Source of the DNA: Corylus avellana
Lineage: Eukaryota > Streptophyta > Magnoliopsida > Fagales > Betulaceae
DNA length: 64,000 nt
Direction of reading: 5' to 3'
NCBI RefSeq assembly: GCF_901000735.1
Contig: NC_081551.1
Span: 4,763,420 to 4,827,419, forward strand
Of the stretch, positions 11,456-22,385 are shown in pieces. The position numbers were made by a program, and so were the translations under genes. Each line of letters starts with the position of its first letter. Positions within the stretch are counted from its first letter, which is position 1. The notes under the pieces are model-generated. The model ran no database searches and was not told where the DNA came from. It saw nothing but the letters and a program-made list of their open reading frames with translations.

Positions 11456-12149
11456 CGTTAGTGGAGATTTGGGAGCGTGAGTCACAGAGGCGCGTGGTAT
11501 GATGCAGATCGCATGATCATTAAGTTTGTTTTGGCGGGAATTTTGGAAAGCCCAAATAATGAAGGGAGCAGGGGTTGTTTCGTGAATCGAGACTGATTGG
11601 ACGGCTAATTACCAACCCCGACCCATAGGTTATCAGCCCTGTCATGATGTGGCAGGGAAGGAGCGAGGGGAGCTCTCCTGCATTGTGCCTTGTGTCTTGT
11701 ATCTTGACTCCACAACGAAAACGATGACATTTTGAACGAGCTGCAAAATCTACCAGTTGATGAAAGTGCATGTTGAAATACTAAATTACCCATGGATTTT
11801 GAGAAAATGTCTAGAGTGCTAGTGTGTCATTTCCTCCTTGGTCAGCCTATAAAATTTGTTAGGACACTAGGCCTTACGTAGCAATCATTGCTTTCCAAAG
11901 GCTTATTAATTGTTCCTCCGTTTGGGTACACATGATGCAAGCCATAGACCATGGGCTTGGTCTATAACGTTTGGGTACCAAGGTGATTTTTTTTTTTTTT
12001 TCTTTTTTGCCTTGATCGAAAAAAAAAAAGTCTCGATGACGTAAATGTGAAATGGGTTTTTTTTTTTTGGAAAAAAAGTTGTTTATTAGCGTAAAGAAAT
12101 GATTTTGAATTCTTTTTTTTTTTTTAAGATAAAAATGAGATAAATAATG

Positions 12150-12960
12150 AACCAAGGTCTTGTTTGGGAAGCAAGGATTTTCCAACTCAAATTCACATTT
12201 TTTCTATATTTATGTTTGGCAATTTTTTAAACTCAACTTAACTCAACTCAAAAAATTTTAACTTAACTCAAATATTTTCAACCTAATTAATAAAAATTAT
12301 AAATAAAGATTGAAAAAATAAAAATAAATAAATTTAGGGTGGTCAGAACACTATAAGTGGTGGCTGGACCAACCCTAAAAATTTAAGAGTGATCGATCTA
12401 CCCTCCAGGGGAGGATCAACCTCCCCCGAAGGCTGAAACTAATGAGGGTAGTCGAGCCACCCCTCCCTGTCTAATTTGGGGAGTGACAAACCACCCCCAA
12501 GTAACAGCTAGGGGTAGCTGAACTACCCCCATTAGCTTCAAAGGTGGTCAATCCACGCACTAGGGGTAGATCGACCATGCCCAAGTAACCATTGGGGATG
12601 GCTTAACCACCCCCAAGCAGTTTTTGAGGTGGTCGAGCCACCTCAAAATCGTTGTTGGGGGTGGTTCAACCACCCCCATTAGTTTCGGGGGTGGCCGATC
12701 CACCCCCTAGTGGTGACTTAGCCACCTTTAGACACCGGAGGGTGGCTGATCCACCCCTCAGTGGTAGTTTGGCCACTTCTAGGGGTGATTCAAAATTGCC
12801 CCTAATTTTTTTTTTAAAAAAAAAAAATTAATTTTGCTTTTTTTTTTAATAATTTTTTTAATTATATGTATTTTTATAAATTTTACTTAATTTAATCAAT
12901 TACCATCCAAACATAATCTCAACTCTCTTTTTTTCTCGATATTCACACTAAAAATAAACT
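12150..12960. mobile_element. MITE-like element with palindromic GGGTGG..CCACCC core
   Basis: Flanks contain TTGTTTGGGAAGC / TATGTTTGGCAA on the left and CCATCCAAACATAATCTC on the right, in inverted relation. ACTCAACTT-rich strings on the left answer AAAATGAATTGAGTT on the right. The core 12350-12790 is a GC-rich array of short hairpins. It has no coding frame. Boundaries are approximate. Confidence 0.5.
12350..12790. repeat. Array of degenerate palindromic repeats (GGGGTGGNCGANCCACCCC type)
   Basis: At least ten units of about 35-45 bp follow each other. Each is a near-palindrome of the type GGGTGGNNNANCCACCC. The GC content contrasts sharply with the AT-rich flanks. Every unit could form a small stem-loop on either strand. 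Confidence 0.8.
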
Positions 12961-15900
12961 CAAAAATGAATTGAGTTCAAAACCAAAACTTCTTAACCAT
13001 TTTTACTTATTCAATATTATAGTCAACTCTTGCATTTAATTTTCCTTCTTTGTTTTTATAGTTAAGACATTTACATATGTATTTTCTTCATTAGATATTA
13101 GTTCGTCTTTCTTGTTTGTGTTGGAAATAAATTTCATCAGAGTCCCATTCATGAATCACATCTACATGGAAGGTAATCAAAATTCTCTCATTCCAGAAAC
13201 ACTACACTCATATTAGCGATTAATGTCATATATACAAAGAATCACACTCAAATGCAAATACTTCTAAAAATGCAGCATCAGTAACTGTTGCGACAATTTA
13301 CACTAAAAGTTACTTTTCTAAAGTTCTTCATCAAACAAGGATAGGGTATTGCATGTGGTGCAATAGTTTTAATTTAGAATGTTCACTTTAAATGAACATT
13401 CTAGATCACAACGCATATAAGAGAGAGGGAATGTTGGCATGCAAGCCAAGGGATGGCTGAACTAGTCCCTCTGGGCAAAGGGGTGAGACCAATGACCACC
13501 ATTTGGTGAGCTGTACAAGATCTTAATTCATTTTCTTCTAGTAAGTGATAACTTCTTTCTTTCTTTTTTTGTTTTGTGTTTTCTTTCCCTAGTTAAAGAC
13601 TTCTTTCATTTATATAGTAAGAAAAAACACCCATATATAGATTAAATTATCTAGGAGGAGGTTAAATGGAAATTTTTAACACCATTCACTTGTTTTTTTT
13701 TTTTTGTTGCTGAAGGTTTGTAACCTAACAAGTTATAAAGAAATATGGTTAAAAGTTACAAAGATTGAGGGTGATGTCATTTGAAATCAATGTCAAATTA
13801 GCCTAAAGCAAACGAGAGAGCTTCAAATTAATCTAAATCCAAGATTTTTCCTATGTATTTTATTCTTTTAGATGTTTAAGTTGAAATCATACAATATTTA
13901 CGGCAAGGTATTTAGAAGTTCTAAGGGAACTCTTAAACGGCTTCTCTTTTTTTCTTTTTTTTTTTCTTTTTTAGAAAGAGAAACTCTCCCCTCTCTCTAA
14001 ATTTTTCTCCTCTTTAATTTGTAGGATTAGGATTAAATGTGCTTACACAACAAGAAAGCAGTACCCTCCAACCATTGGGCATCAGCCTTGCTAGTTGCTG
14101 GGGCCAAGTGGAGGGCCGAGAGCACCTTCTAGCTTGACTTGTCTTGGAAACAAAATTAGCCCAAGGCCGACTCTGAATATCTCCTTATAAAGAGACAAAC
14201 TTCATTACGTTTGTTGTTTTAAATTTGTTGCAATGTCAAAATAACATCCTCTTATGTCAAAGCAGAGCTCTCTCTCTATATATATATCCCAACAACTAAT
14301 TAGGACATGTACTCATGGTTCAATGCAAACACGAAGTTATAGAAGTCATTGGACTTCTTACCTAAAATGGACACGAGGCAAACAAATTGTAAAAATCAAC
14401 ACGGTTTGAGAATGATTCCACGTACGTAGGAATTTTTCTTATTCTAGTCTTCTAGGCGCATGTGCTTTCTTGTGACGAAATTAAGATTATATCTATAAAA
14501 ATTAATTTGAATTTTTTTTTAAAAAAAAGAAAAATTATTTTGATTATTTTGTTTTATTTAATTTTTATTTTGGTATTATAAATTTTTTTTTTGGGTAAAA
14601 ATTATTATTTTTAAATTTTATTAAAGAGTAGTGACATTTAAACCATGCAAGCACACACGTCACTTTCCAAAAGATGACGTTTAGGGTTAAATGTCTCCTT
14701 GTAGTGATATTTTTACTGTTCAAACGTCTTCAATTTTGAATTTAGTCACAATGCTTAAGTGCATTTGCCAAACGTCAGTACACCAATAGTGACGTTCTTT
14801 GAACTTAAACGTCAACTTTCAAGTGTCACTATTTTGGCCTTATTTTGTAGTCATAATTATAAGGAAAAAAAAAAAAACCACTTAATGTCTAATAGATTCA
14901 AAAGTCATTGCGTAAGCTTTTCACATATTTGTTGTTTTGTTTAAAAAAGAAAAGAAAAGACACACATGACACAATAGATACCGGTGCTGTATAAGCTTCT
15001 CAACAAGCTCCATATTGGGAAACTCCCGGCCATGTACTTTTCAGAATTTTCAATTTTCCATAGCAATTTCTGTTACTGCAGAAAAGAAAAGGCTCATAAA
15101 TGCGTTATTGAGTCTTTTTTTAAGAAATTATTTATTTTCTGAAAGACTGAGACTGGGTTATCACAAATATTTTTTTAAGATATCATTAAAAAAAAAAAAA
15201 AAAGACTATAATTTAGTTGGATAATGGTAGAAAATTCCAAAGGATTCTTCTCAAATGGTATGGCAAACATTTTTTTTCTTTAAAAATTTTCATTCTCTCT
15301 CCTTCGAAAATATTTTAAGAAAAAATAGTGTTTGCCACATCATTTAAGAATGATTTTAGAAAGAATCTTGAGACATCTAGCGGCCTTCAATTTAGTTCCT
15401 TTATACACAAAACCAAAGGAAACAAAAAAACGTCTAGAGTTTCTATTCTAACAAGAGGAAGACTCAAATTTTAACAGAATATTTTGAGAGACATAATAAG
15501 AAGATAAAATTGTATGTGCCTTAAATTAGACTAAAGTAGACTATTTATAGAGTCAATTTGACGGTTGTAATGTCTGTTCAATAAGGATATTCAAATCTGA
15601 CCATCCATGCCTCTTTCAAAACTTTCTATTTAAAACTTTCTCTTACTATTGAATTTATAAGAGAATATAAGAAAAATATACATAAATTATTGATACTAAT
15701 CATTTCTGAAATTGAAACTTCATTTTTTACTAAACCAAAGCCTACATTCGACAAAGTCTTGAGTCTTGAATCAAAGTCTTGAGTCTTGAATTGTTAATAT
15801 ATATATGAAATGGTAGGTGCTTTATTGGTCTTTTCCTTGTATTCTCCTAATCTTATATGGATATTATTTTATAAAAAAAACAAAAAAGAAATAAGGGTTT

Positions 15901-15975
15901 ATTTTTTTTGTTTTTTGTTTTTGAAAATAATATCTAACTATGATTAGGAAGACACTGAGCGAGTACCAAACATTC

Positions 15976-16018
<43 letters not shown>

Positions 16019-16285
16019 CAATTTTAGACGAAAAATGTTAGGTGTTTTCGTGGTCCTAGATAAATATTATTTCTATAAACTGGGTGAGAGAAATAAGAAT
16101 CAATTTCTGTTTTGCTTTTTGAGAAAATAATATTTACCTAGTATAGTATGAGAAGTGAGAACACGCTAAGAAGACCTAGCAATCCACATTTCAGACTTTG
16201 TCTTATGCAGGCTTTGGTCAAGTCAAAAATGAAGTTTCCAATGTTTGCATGGTCCCGCCCGCAGTATTTGACGAATACTTAAGAC
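12961..16285. other. Intergenic, transposon-relic rich, no gene
   Basis: No protein-coding or RNA gene seen. At 14640-14850 are several ACGTCACT/AGTGACGTT strings in both orientations, reminiscent of subterminal repeats of CACTA elements. At 15230-15380 is an inverted pair (AATGGTATGGCAAACA against TGTTTGCCACATCATT). A TA microsatellite lies at 15980-16015. Confidence 0.6.
15980..16015. repeat. (TA)n microsatellite
   Basis: About 18 TA units, some 400 bp before the ascorbate oxidase start codon. Confidence 0.9.
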
Positions 16286-16287
16286 AC

Positions 16288-16296
16288 TATATATAT
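16288..16296 (+). promoter_or_regulatory. Possible TATA box of ascorbate oxidase gene
   Basis: TATATATAT followed by GGATGG, about 125 bp before the ATG at 16419, a plausible distance for a plant gene with a leader of about 90 bp. The call rests on position only. Confidence 0.4.
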
Positions 16297-16418
16297 GGAT
16301 GGACAACAAGAGATACCATTACAAAAAAGACAATCGACGGAGGCAGTGAAGTGAATACCCGTTTAAGCTTACAACTCGAGACTTTTCCTGAGCTCCCACT
16401 TGATTAAGCAATCAAGAA

Positions 16419-18558
16419 ATGGTTGAAATATTGCTATACAGAAGAATTATGTTGAAGCTACTGGCTTTGTGTCTCTTCACCTCTTTGATGTATGTTCAAA
16501 CAGCTGAGGCCAGAATTCGGCATTACAAATGGGAGGTGAAGTATGAGTACAAGTCCCCCGATTGCTATGAGAAGCTTGCTATCACTATCAATGGCAGAAG
16601 TCCAGGACCCACAATCTTGGCCCAGCAAGGCGACACCATCATTGTTGAGGTGAAGAACAGCCTTATGCTAGAGAACCTTGCTATCCATTGGCATGGAATC
16701 CGACAGGTAAATACTGCACAATTCCCATTTTCCTTCTTGAAGCAGATTCATAAAATCGTATCCATGTATTCGATCTTGTATTATTCCTTACTTTAACGCA
16801 CATTCTTTTGCTTGATTTGCTGCAGATTGGAACCCCTGGGATGGATGGAACAGAGGGGGTGTCCCAATGTCCAATATTGCCTGGGGATACCTTCAAATAC
16901 GAGTTTAAAGTTGATAGGGTAGGTGTTAGAGCCCCTGCAATTGGCTCTGTTTTTCCATTTTTGTTTGTTCATTTGAATGCCACAGTTTCTGTCATTGTAT
17001 CTCAATCTATGTTTTGGATATGGGCAGCCTGGAACTTACCTGTACCACGCTCACTATGGAATGCAAAGAGAAGCAGGGCTATATGGGTCAATCCGTGTAT
17101 CACTTCCCGATGGAGAGACGGAACCGTTTGCATATGATTATGATCGGAGCATCATCCTCAACGATTGGTACCACAAAAGCACTTATGAACAAGCCACTGG
17201 ATTGTCCTCCATTCCTTTTGTCTTTGTTGGGGAGCCTCAGGTAAAAAGCACTAAATCGAAGTAGTATATATATATATTGCTATCGTTTTCTCTAATGGGT
17301 GTTGCTTTTATCGATTTTCAGTCGCTTCTTATTCAAGGAAGAGGAAAATTCAACTGCTCTAGTACACCCTCGGCACCCGGGGTTTGTAATGCATCAAATC
17401 CAGAATGCTCTCCTTATGTAATGACTGTAATCCCTGGAAAAACGTACCGACTAAGAGTCTCTAGCTTGACCGCTCTATCAGCCCTAAGTTTTCAAATTGA
17501 GGTAACTTTCATGACCACCATTGCCATACTTCAAAGGTTTCTGGATTATAAAAAATGTTGTTTTTTATGATATGTCATGATGATGGTTTCTTTTGAAGCA
17601 GGGTCATAATATGACTGTGGTTGAGGCAGATGGGCACTATGTGGAGCCATTTGTGGTGGACAACCTATTCATATACTCCGGAGAGACATACTCTGTTCTT
17701 ATAAAAGCTGATCAAGACCCTTCAAGAAATTATTGGATGACAACAAATGTGGTTAGCCGAGAACCCAGTACCACAAATGGTTTAGCCATTCTCAATTACT
17801 ATCCAAACCATCCAAGGCGATCTCCTCCAACAGCTCCACCCGCCGGCCCCATGTGGAATGACGCTGCATCCCGATTGGCCCAAAGTCAAGCCATTAAAGC
17901 TCGCCAAGGTTTCATATCCACCCCTCCCGCAACCTCAAACAAAACCATCGTGTTTCTCAACACACAGAATCTCGTCAATGGTTATACGCGTTGGGCGGTG
18001 AATAACGTCTCTTTCACCCTCCCCAACACGCCTTACCTTGTTGCAGAAAAGTACAACCTACGCCATGTCTACAATCAGTCCCCACCGCCCACCGGGTACG
18101 ACTTTGAGAATTATAACATTTACAGCGTCCCTGCGAACACGAATGCCTCTTTGAGCGATGGCATTTACAGGCTAGAGTTTAACACGACAGTGGATATCAT
18201 ACTGCAAAATGCAGTAACCATGGGTGGTACGACCAGTGAGACACATCCATGGCATCTCCATGGGCACGATTTTTGGGTCCTAGGCTACGGAACTGGCAAG
18301 TTTGACATAAATGAGGATCCAAAGAAATACAATTTGGTGAATCCAATAATGAAGAACACAGTGCCTGTTCATCCCTACGGTTGGACTGCTTTCAGGTTTA
18401 AGGCAGATAATCCGGGTGTGTGGCTTTTCCATTGCCATATAGAGGCTCACTTCCACATGGGTATGGGACTGGTTTTCCAAGAAGGGATTGAGAAGGTGGG
18501 AAATTTGCCTTCTTCTATTATGGGCTGCGGTGAGTCCAAAGGATTGGGTAATCCATAG
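16419..18558 (+). CDS. L-ascorbate oxidase, five exons, 576 residues
   Basis: Secreted multicopper oxidase that oxidises ascorbate to monodehydroascorbate in the apoplast while reducing O2 to water. Exons: 16419-16706, 16826-16918, 17028-17240, 17322-17501, 17602-18558; all introns are GT..AG and phase 0, total 577 codons with stop. A signal peptide (hydrophobic, ending TAEA) precedes ARIRHYKWEV, the usual mature start; an in-frame ATG at 16449 gives a shorter signal. All copper ligands are present: HWH (H90, H92), HAH (H134, H136), HPWHLHGH (H473, H476, H478), and HCHIEAHFHM (H535, C536, H537, H541, M544). Length and motifs, including IILNDWYHKS and YSGETYSVL, separate it from laccases. One oddity: the tryptophan of the TPW.DGT segment is glycine (G101). 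Otherwise it looks functional. Confidence 0.96.
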
Positions 18559-18916
18559 ATAATTAAGATAACCTTTAATTTTAGTGAATCAATAGGCATT
18601 GGTTTACCACATTCATAGTATCAAATTAGAGAGGCATGGACTGTTATTTATTTAATTTTTTTTTTTTTTGTTCAGTAATCATTCATTCAATAATACAGTC
18701 TCTTTCTTTTGTTTTTGTTTTCTTTCTTGAGAGATTACTCTTTGTTTGCTCGCTGAGAACCCTTTCTTTTTTTTTTTCTTTTTTTTTTTTCATAATCATA
18801 GCGGAAACAAGACGGTATGATTTATTGGAAAATATTCTTTCTAACCAAATAACATTTGGTAGTTTTTTTGAAAAAAAAAAATTGTACTCAAATTTTTTTA
18901 TTTTTTATTTATTTTT
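18559..18916. other. 3' flank of ascorbate oxidase gene
   Basis: T-rich and A-rich tracts, no coding potential. It ends where block 2 homology begins (the AAATGAGCAGTAATT string). Confidence 0.6.
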
Positions 18917-19409
18917 TTAAATGAGCAGTAATTATAATATACAAAACTCAACGTTCAAAGAAGAGACATATCAGATTATCATTTGAAATAAACCGATTAA
19001 TTAATTTTGCCAAATTAACTAGCTACAAAGGAGTTCTGATCATCAGCCACAGTTAATTAGGTTGAAGAAAAGAGGATTTTAAGTTTGAAGCAAGCTGCAA
19101 GCTGAACTACTAATGGAGAATGGAGTGTGGAACATGGTGACTGACAAATTGAGTGGCCGGTTATACACCTGCAGCCTTTATTCAGTTCTTTTCAAATGTT
19201 ATTCTCCACCGTTGTATTGTAAGGTCATTCATCAATCATCAAGGACAATGGGCGGATAGTCTAAGTCCTACTCATACAAAAGAGCTCTATAGGAACTCTC
19301 TTACAATTTGTAAGAGATCTGAATCCTTCGTCAAAAGCCGAGACTGGGTGACAGAGTAGAGGTTAAATCGAGGCAATAAAATTATAAGCTTTAGCTATCT
19401 ATAATTTTT

Positions 19410-19760
19410 TTTTAAGGGAAAAATATACTTTAAACCTCGGAATTGATCACACATTTTGCAATTAACTATCCAAACATTAAAAAGTAACGTACATCAAGCC
19501 CCCCCACAAACTTCCATTGCAAGCCAAATTAAACACTTTTGCATTTTTATCACCAAAATACCATTGAAGTTATTAAAAATTAACCATTTGAAAACATTTA
19601 AAAAAAAAAAAAAAAAAAAAAAGATATCCTAATGTGGAGGAAAAAAAGTGATAGTTTGAGAGACCCTAATGTTATTTTTAAAAATTTCAAAGTATAAGTA
19701 CAAAATGGGTGATAATTCAATGAACGAAAGTCTTTTTTTTTTTCCTTTAAAAAAAAAAAA
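19410..19760. mobile_element. AT-rich long inverted-repeat element
   Basis: The left arm (GGGAAAAATATACTTTAAAC, then CACATTTTGCAATTAA) is answered on the right by AAAGTATAAGTACAAAATGG and GATAATTCAATG in inverted orientation, giving diverged arms. The middle carries an A21 run. No ORF. It resembles Mutator-like non-autonomous elements, but I could not confirm a 9-bp duplication. Confidence 0.45.
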
Positions 19761-19823
19761 AAAATCAAGCTTTAGTCCATTGCACTAAGTTTTGTGCTTC
19801 ACATTTAAAAGCATTGGTGTGAC

Positions 19824-19994
19824 GAGTAATGTTAGAAGTCTTTTTTGTGTCCCTCTTAAATCCATTAAAAAATGATGTGGTTATTAAAATCATCATTGGG
19901 CTTGTGATTGACCATTATTGAATTTTGATCAAATAGTGATTTTAATAGCCACATTATTTTTGGAGAAACTCAAGATAAATTTCTAGAATTACTC
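19824..19994. mobile_element. Foldback MITE, 171 bp
   Basis: Begins GAGTAATGTTAGAAGTC and ends with the inverted match GAATTACTC. The inner arms also pair: AATGATGTGGTTATTAAAATC against GATTTTAATAGCCACATTAT. No coding capacity. A similar termini style (AGTAATGCTA) is seen in the CENP-C intron MITE. Confidence 0.7.
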
Positions 19995-20029
19995 CGGGTG
20001 TGACTGTTGGGCATATACAGTACTGCCGG

Positions 20030-20415
20030 GAGTACAAACATGGAATCAACTCCTCAACCTTAAGCCTATGAAGATTACAGGTTTAAGGGTTTTGATATGA
20101 CCCTTTTCTTTCTAGATCTAAGATTTTTGTTCTCTTTTTTTTTTTTTTTTAAATGTTAATTTGTAGTCGGCTACAACTTGCATGTAATGATGTTTCATGT
20201 AAGAGCCTATTGACCATTTTCTTTTTGAAGATTGATCAGTATATATTCCCCTTTTTTTTCTTTCTGTTATTCGGTTTAATGTTTAATGTTTAATATATCC
20301 ATGTGATTACTTATCTTTAATGAAAAAGTCTAAAGGGATTGATCAGTATACGTAATAAATTTGAAAACACATATGTTTTCCAACCAAAGTTTTCACTAAT
20401 GAAGTTCCTAATTTT

Positions 20416-20446
<31 letters not shown>

Positions 20447-20790
20447 TTCTTATAATTTCAACCGTTTGAGATCGATGACATGAAACCTATATGAGAAAGG
20501 GTATTTCTTTACCTTTTTCTTTTCTTTTGGTGCATGAAATTATAATATGGTATCCAAAAGAACTGACCAATTAAAAGACTACAAAAAGCGGTCAATGACA
20601 GTCAGGAGCTTACACCAAAACAGCAAATAACACAAGATTCCACAAATTCAAAACAGCAAATAACACGATATTTATCCAAGAAATAGATTAGCTCGCGAAG
20701 CCAAAGAATGAAATAGAATTAGCTCATGTTCTAGAATCTGGAGTTAAATTAGCTGACTTAAGATATAAAAACGATGTAGTTTATCAAGTT
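20030..20790 (+). pseudogene. B3 gene relic, C-terminal codons and 3' flank only (block 2)
   Basis: Matches the last codons of B3 gene 1 (ATGGAATCAACTCCTCA... CTTAAGCC.ATGA) and then its 3' flank: GTAGTCGGCTACA, TTGCATGT.ATGATGTTT, the GAAGTTCCTAATTT string, and CAAATAACACAAGATTCCAC. Everything upstream of the tail is missing, and unrelated sequence with the MITE takes its place. There is no function. Confidence 0.82.
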
Positions 20791-21003
20791 ACATCAATTA
20801 ACCCAGAAAACACAGCAACGAAAATGCTTAAGAAAGGTACCAAAAAATTCTTGAAAAATGATTAATTAGAGTGACGTGATTATTATATCAAATCATAGAA
20901 GTTCAGAGTAGGCTATAAATAAGAAAAATCAGTATACATACACGTCATCACAGGCCTACCTCAAGGCTTGAGAACGAGAAGTCGTTAACTGAGACAGTCC
21001 ATC

Positions 21004-21755
21004 ATAGGCCATGGTGATCCTCGATCTCCACCGTTACTGAAGCATGGGAACCTCAGCGCAACCTCCTTCCCCTTCCACAGCATCAGACTCCGTTCACCGT
21101 CCGATCCGAGGCCAGGCAATCCGCATCCTCCTTCTCCGCCGAGTATCTGATCGTATGCAGAAGCGACGGGATGAATCTGCTAGATCTTGAGGTTGCGCAT
21201 GACTTCCAGAGCCTTGATTTTCACGCAATTTATCCTTATCGAATCGGCAAGCAAGCCTCCTCCGCCGGTGGTGACTGACCTTGCTCGAGCATCGGTATAG
21301 TCGTCTCCACAGTCCACAGGAAGCTTCTCAAAGTCGGAGAATGTAAGGGAACGGTTCGGCACAATGTGGAAACGGACATTGCTGATGTACGAGTGAGTGA
21401 GAACCGGTGAAGATCGACAGGTCGTCCACAAAAAATACCGTCATGTTGATGTTGAGGCCGACAAGCTAGCACGGGGCCGAAAAGGCGGGCCCAAAGGGAA
21501 GCGTCCGAGGGAGCGAAGAGAGTGGAGAGACCGGTTCAGGCCATGGAGGTGGTGGATTTGGAGAGAGGGTGCGGTGGTGGCGAGCTCGTGAAAACCGAGA
21601 TGGATTTGGAGAGAGCTGTGTGTTTGTTGGTGGTGATGGAATTGAAAGTGTTGAAGGAGTAAAGCTTTGCTCGAGTCCTTCAATGGTGGTCGTGGTAGAG
21701 AGGCCAAGCGATGCGAGGAACGAGGCCACCACGAGGGCGACTGATAGGTAGCCAT
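21004..21755 (-). pseudogene. FLA pseudogene 2, different internal deletion
   Basis: Minus-strand copy of the FLA gene. The ATG at 21755 is kept, but the signal peptide is shortened and frameshifted soon after. The first FAS1 domain is reduced to a short piece around the TGPSTLF region, and the sequence then jumps to the NNMTVF region of the second FAS1 domain. The deletion endpoints differ from pseudogene 1: this copy keeps the GCCGACAAG string on one side and GAGCGAAGAGAGTGGAG on the other, both lost there. The VRIK-to-HPVAS segment is also shortened. It is not translatable to a FAS1 protein. Confidence 0.88.
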
Positions 21756-22385
21756 GGGAGTGAGAGAGCGAAATGGGTGAAGTTAAACAAAGGAATGGGG
21801 TATTAAAAGGAAAATGAAGGGGGGTACGAAGCAGTTACCGGAGTTGGTTAGGGGAGATTCGGGAGCGTGACATAGGCGCGTGGTATGAGGATGGCGAAGC
21901 ATGCAGATCGCATGATCGTTTAGACCCTTTCCATTTAGTTAGTTTTGGCAGGAATTTTGAAAAGCCCAAATAAAGAAGGGAGCAGGGGTTGTTTCATGAA
22001 TCGAGACTGATTGAACGGCTAATTCCGGCCCGGCGCATAGGTTATCAACCCTGTCGGCAGGGCAAGGGCGAGGGGAGCTCTCTCTCCTGCATTGTGCCTT
22101 GTGTCTTGTGTCTTGACTCCACAACCAAAACGATGACATTTTGAATGAGCTGCAAAATCGCCACGTTAATCGAAAATGACTAGAGTGCTAATGTGTCATT
22201 TCCTCCTTGGTCAACCTAGAAAATTTGTTAGGACACGAGGTCATATGTAGCAATTATGCTTTCCAAAAGGCTTATCAATTGTCCTCCGTTCTCAATTAAA
22301 AACAAAAAACAAAAAAAACAAAATTTGTCCTCCGTTTGGGTACACATGCAATGCAAGGCATAGACCATGGATTTGGTCTATAAAA

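Larger units (their letters stand above)
6742..11970. repeat. Segmental duplication block 1 (B3 gene + FLA pseudogene)
   Basis: The left part (6742-6960) matches 18917-19160. The region before the B3 gene (7370-7850) matches the start of block 3 (25165-25890). The B3 3' flank (9260-10180) matches 20040-20900 and 27880-28380. The FLA region and its promoter (10240-11970) match 20940-22385 and 31980-34150. Homology ends near the GGTCTATAA string at about 11966 and 22383. The three blocks have gained different insertions and deletions. Confidence 0.85.
18917..22385. repeat. Segmental duplication block 2 (B3 tail + FLA pseudogene)
   Basis: Starts with sequence matching 6742-6960, and has lost the B3 body, keeping only its last codons and 3' flank from about 20036. 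It then matches block 1 and block 3 through the FLA gene and promoter to the GGTCTATAA string at about 22383. The inner part contains two insertions: a foldback element at 19824-19994 and an AT-rich inverted-repeat segment at about 19410-19760. Confidence 0.82.

Noticed and set aside
12350..12790. CRISPR-like array
   Set aside because: Units are variable palindromes without constant repeats or uniform spacers, and the genome is a plant nucleus.
16198..16407. 69-codon frame upstream of ascorbate oxidase as an upstream gene or signal exon
   Set aside because: It overlaps the putative TATA box and leader and shows no family motif.
16419..18558. Laccase
   Set aside because: Also a multicopper oxidase, but the start RIRHYKWEV, the segments IILNDWYHKS and YHAHYGMQREAGLYG, and the C-terminal HFHMGMG with the ESK end are those of ascorbate oxidase.
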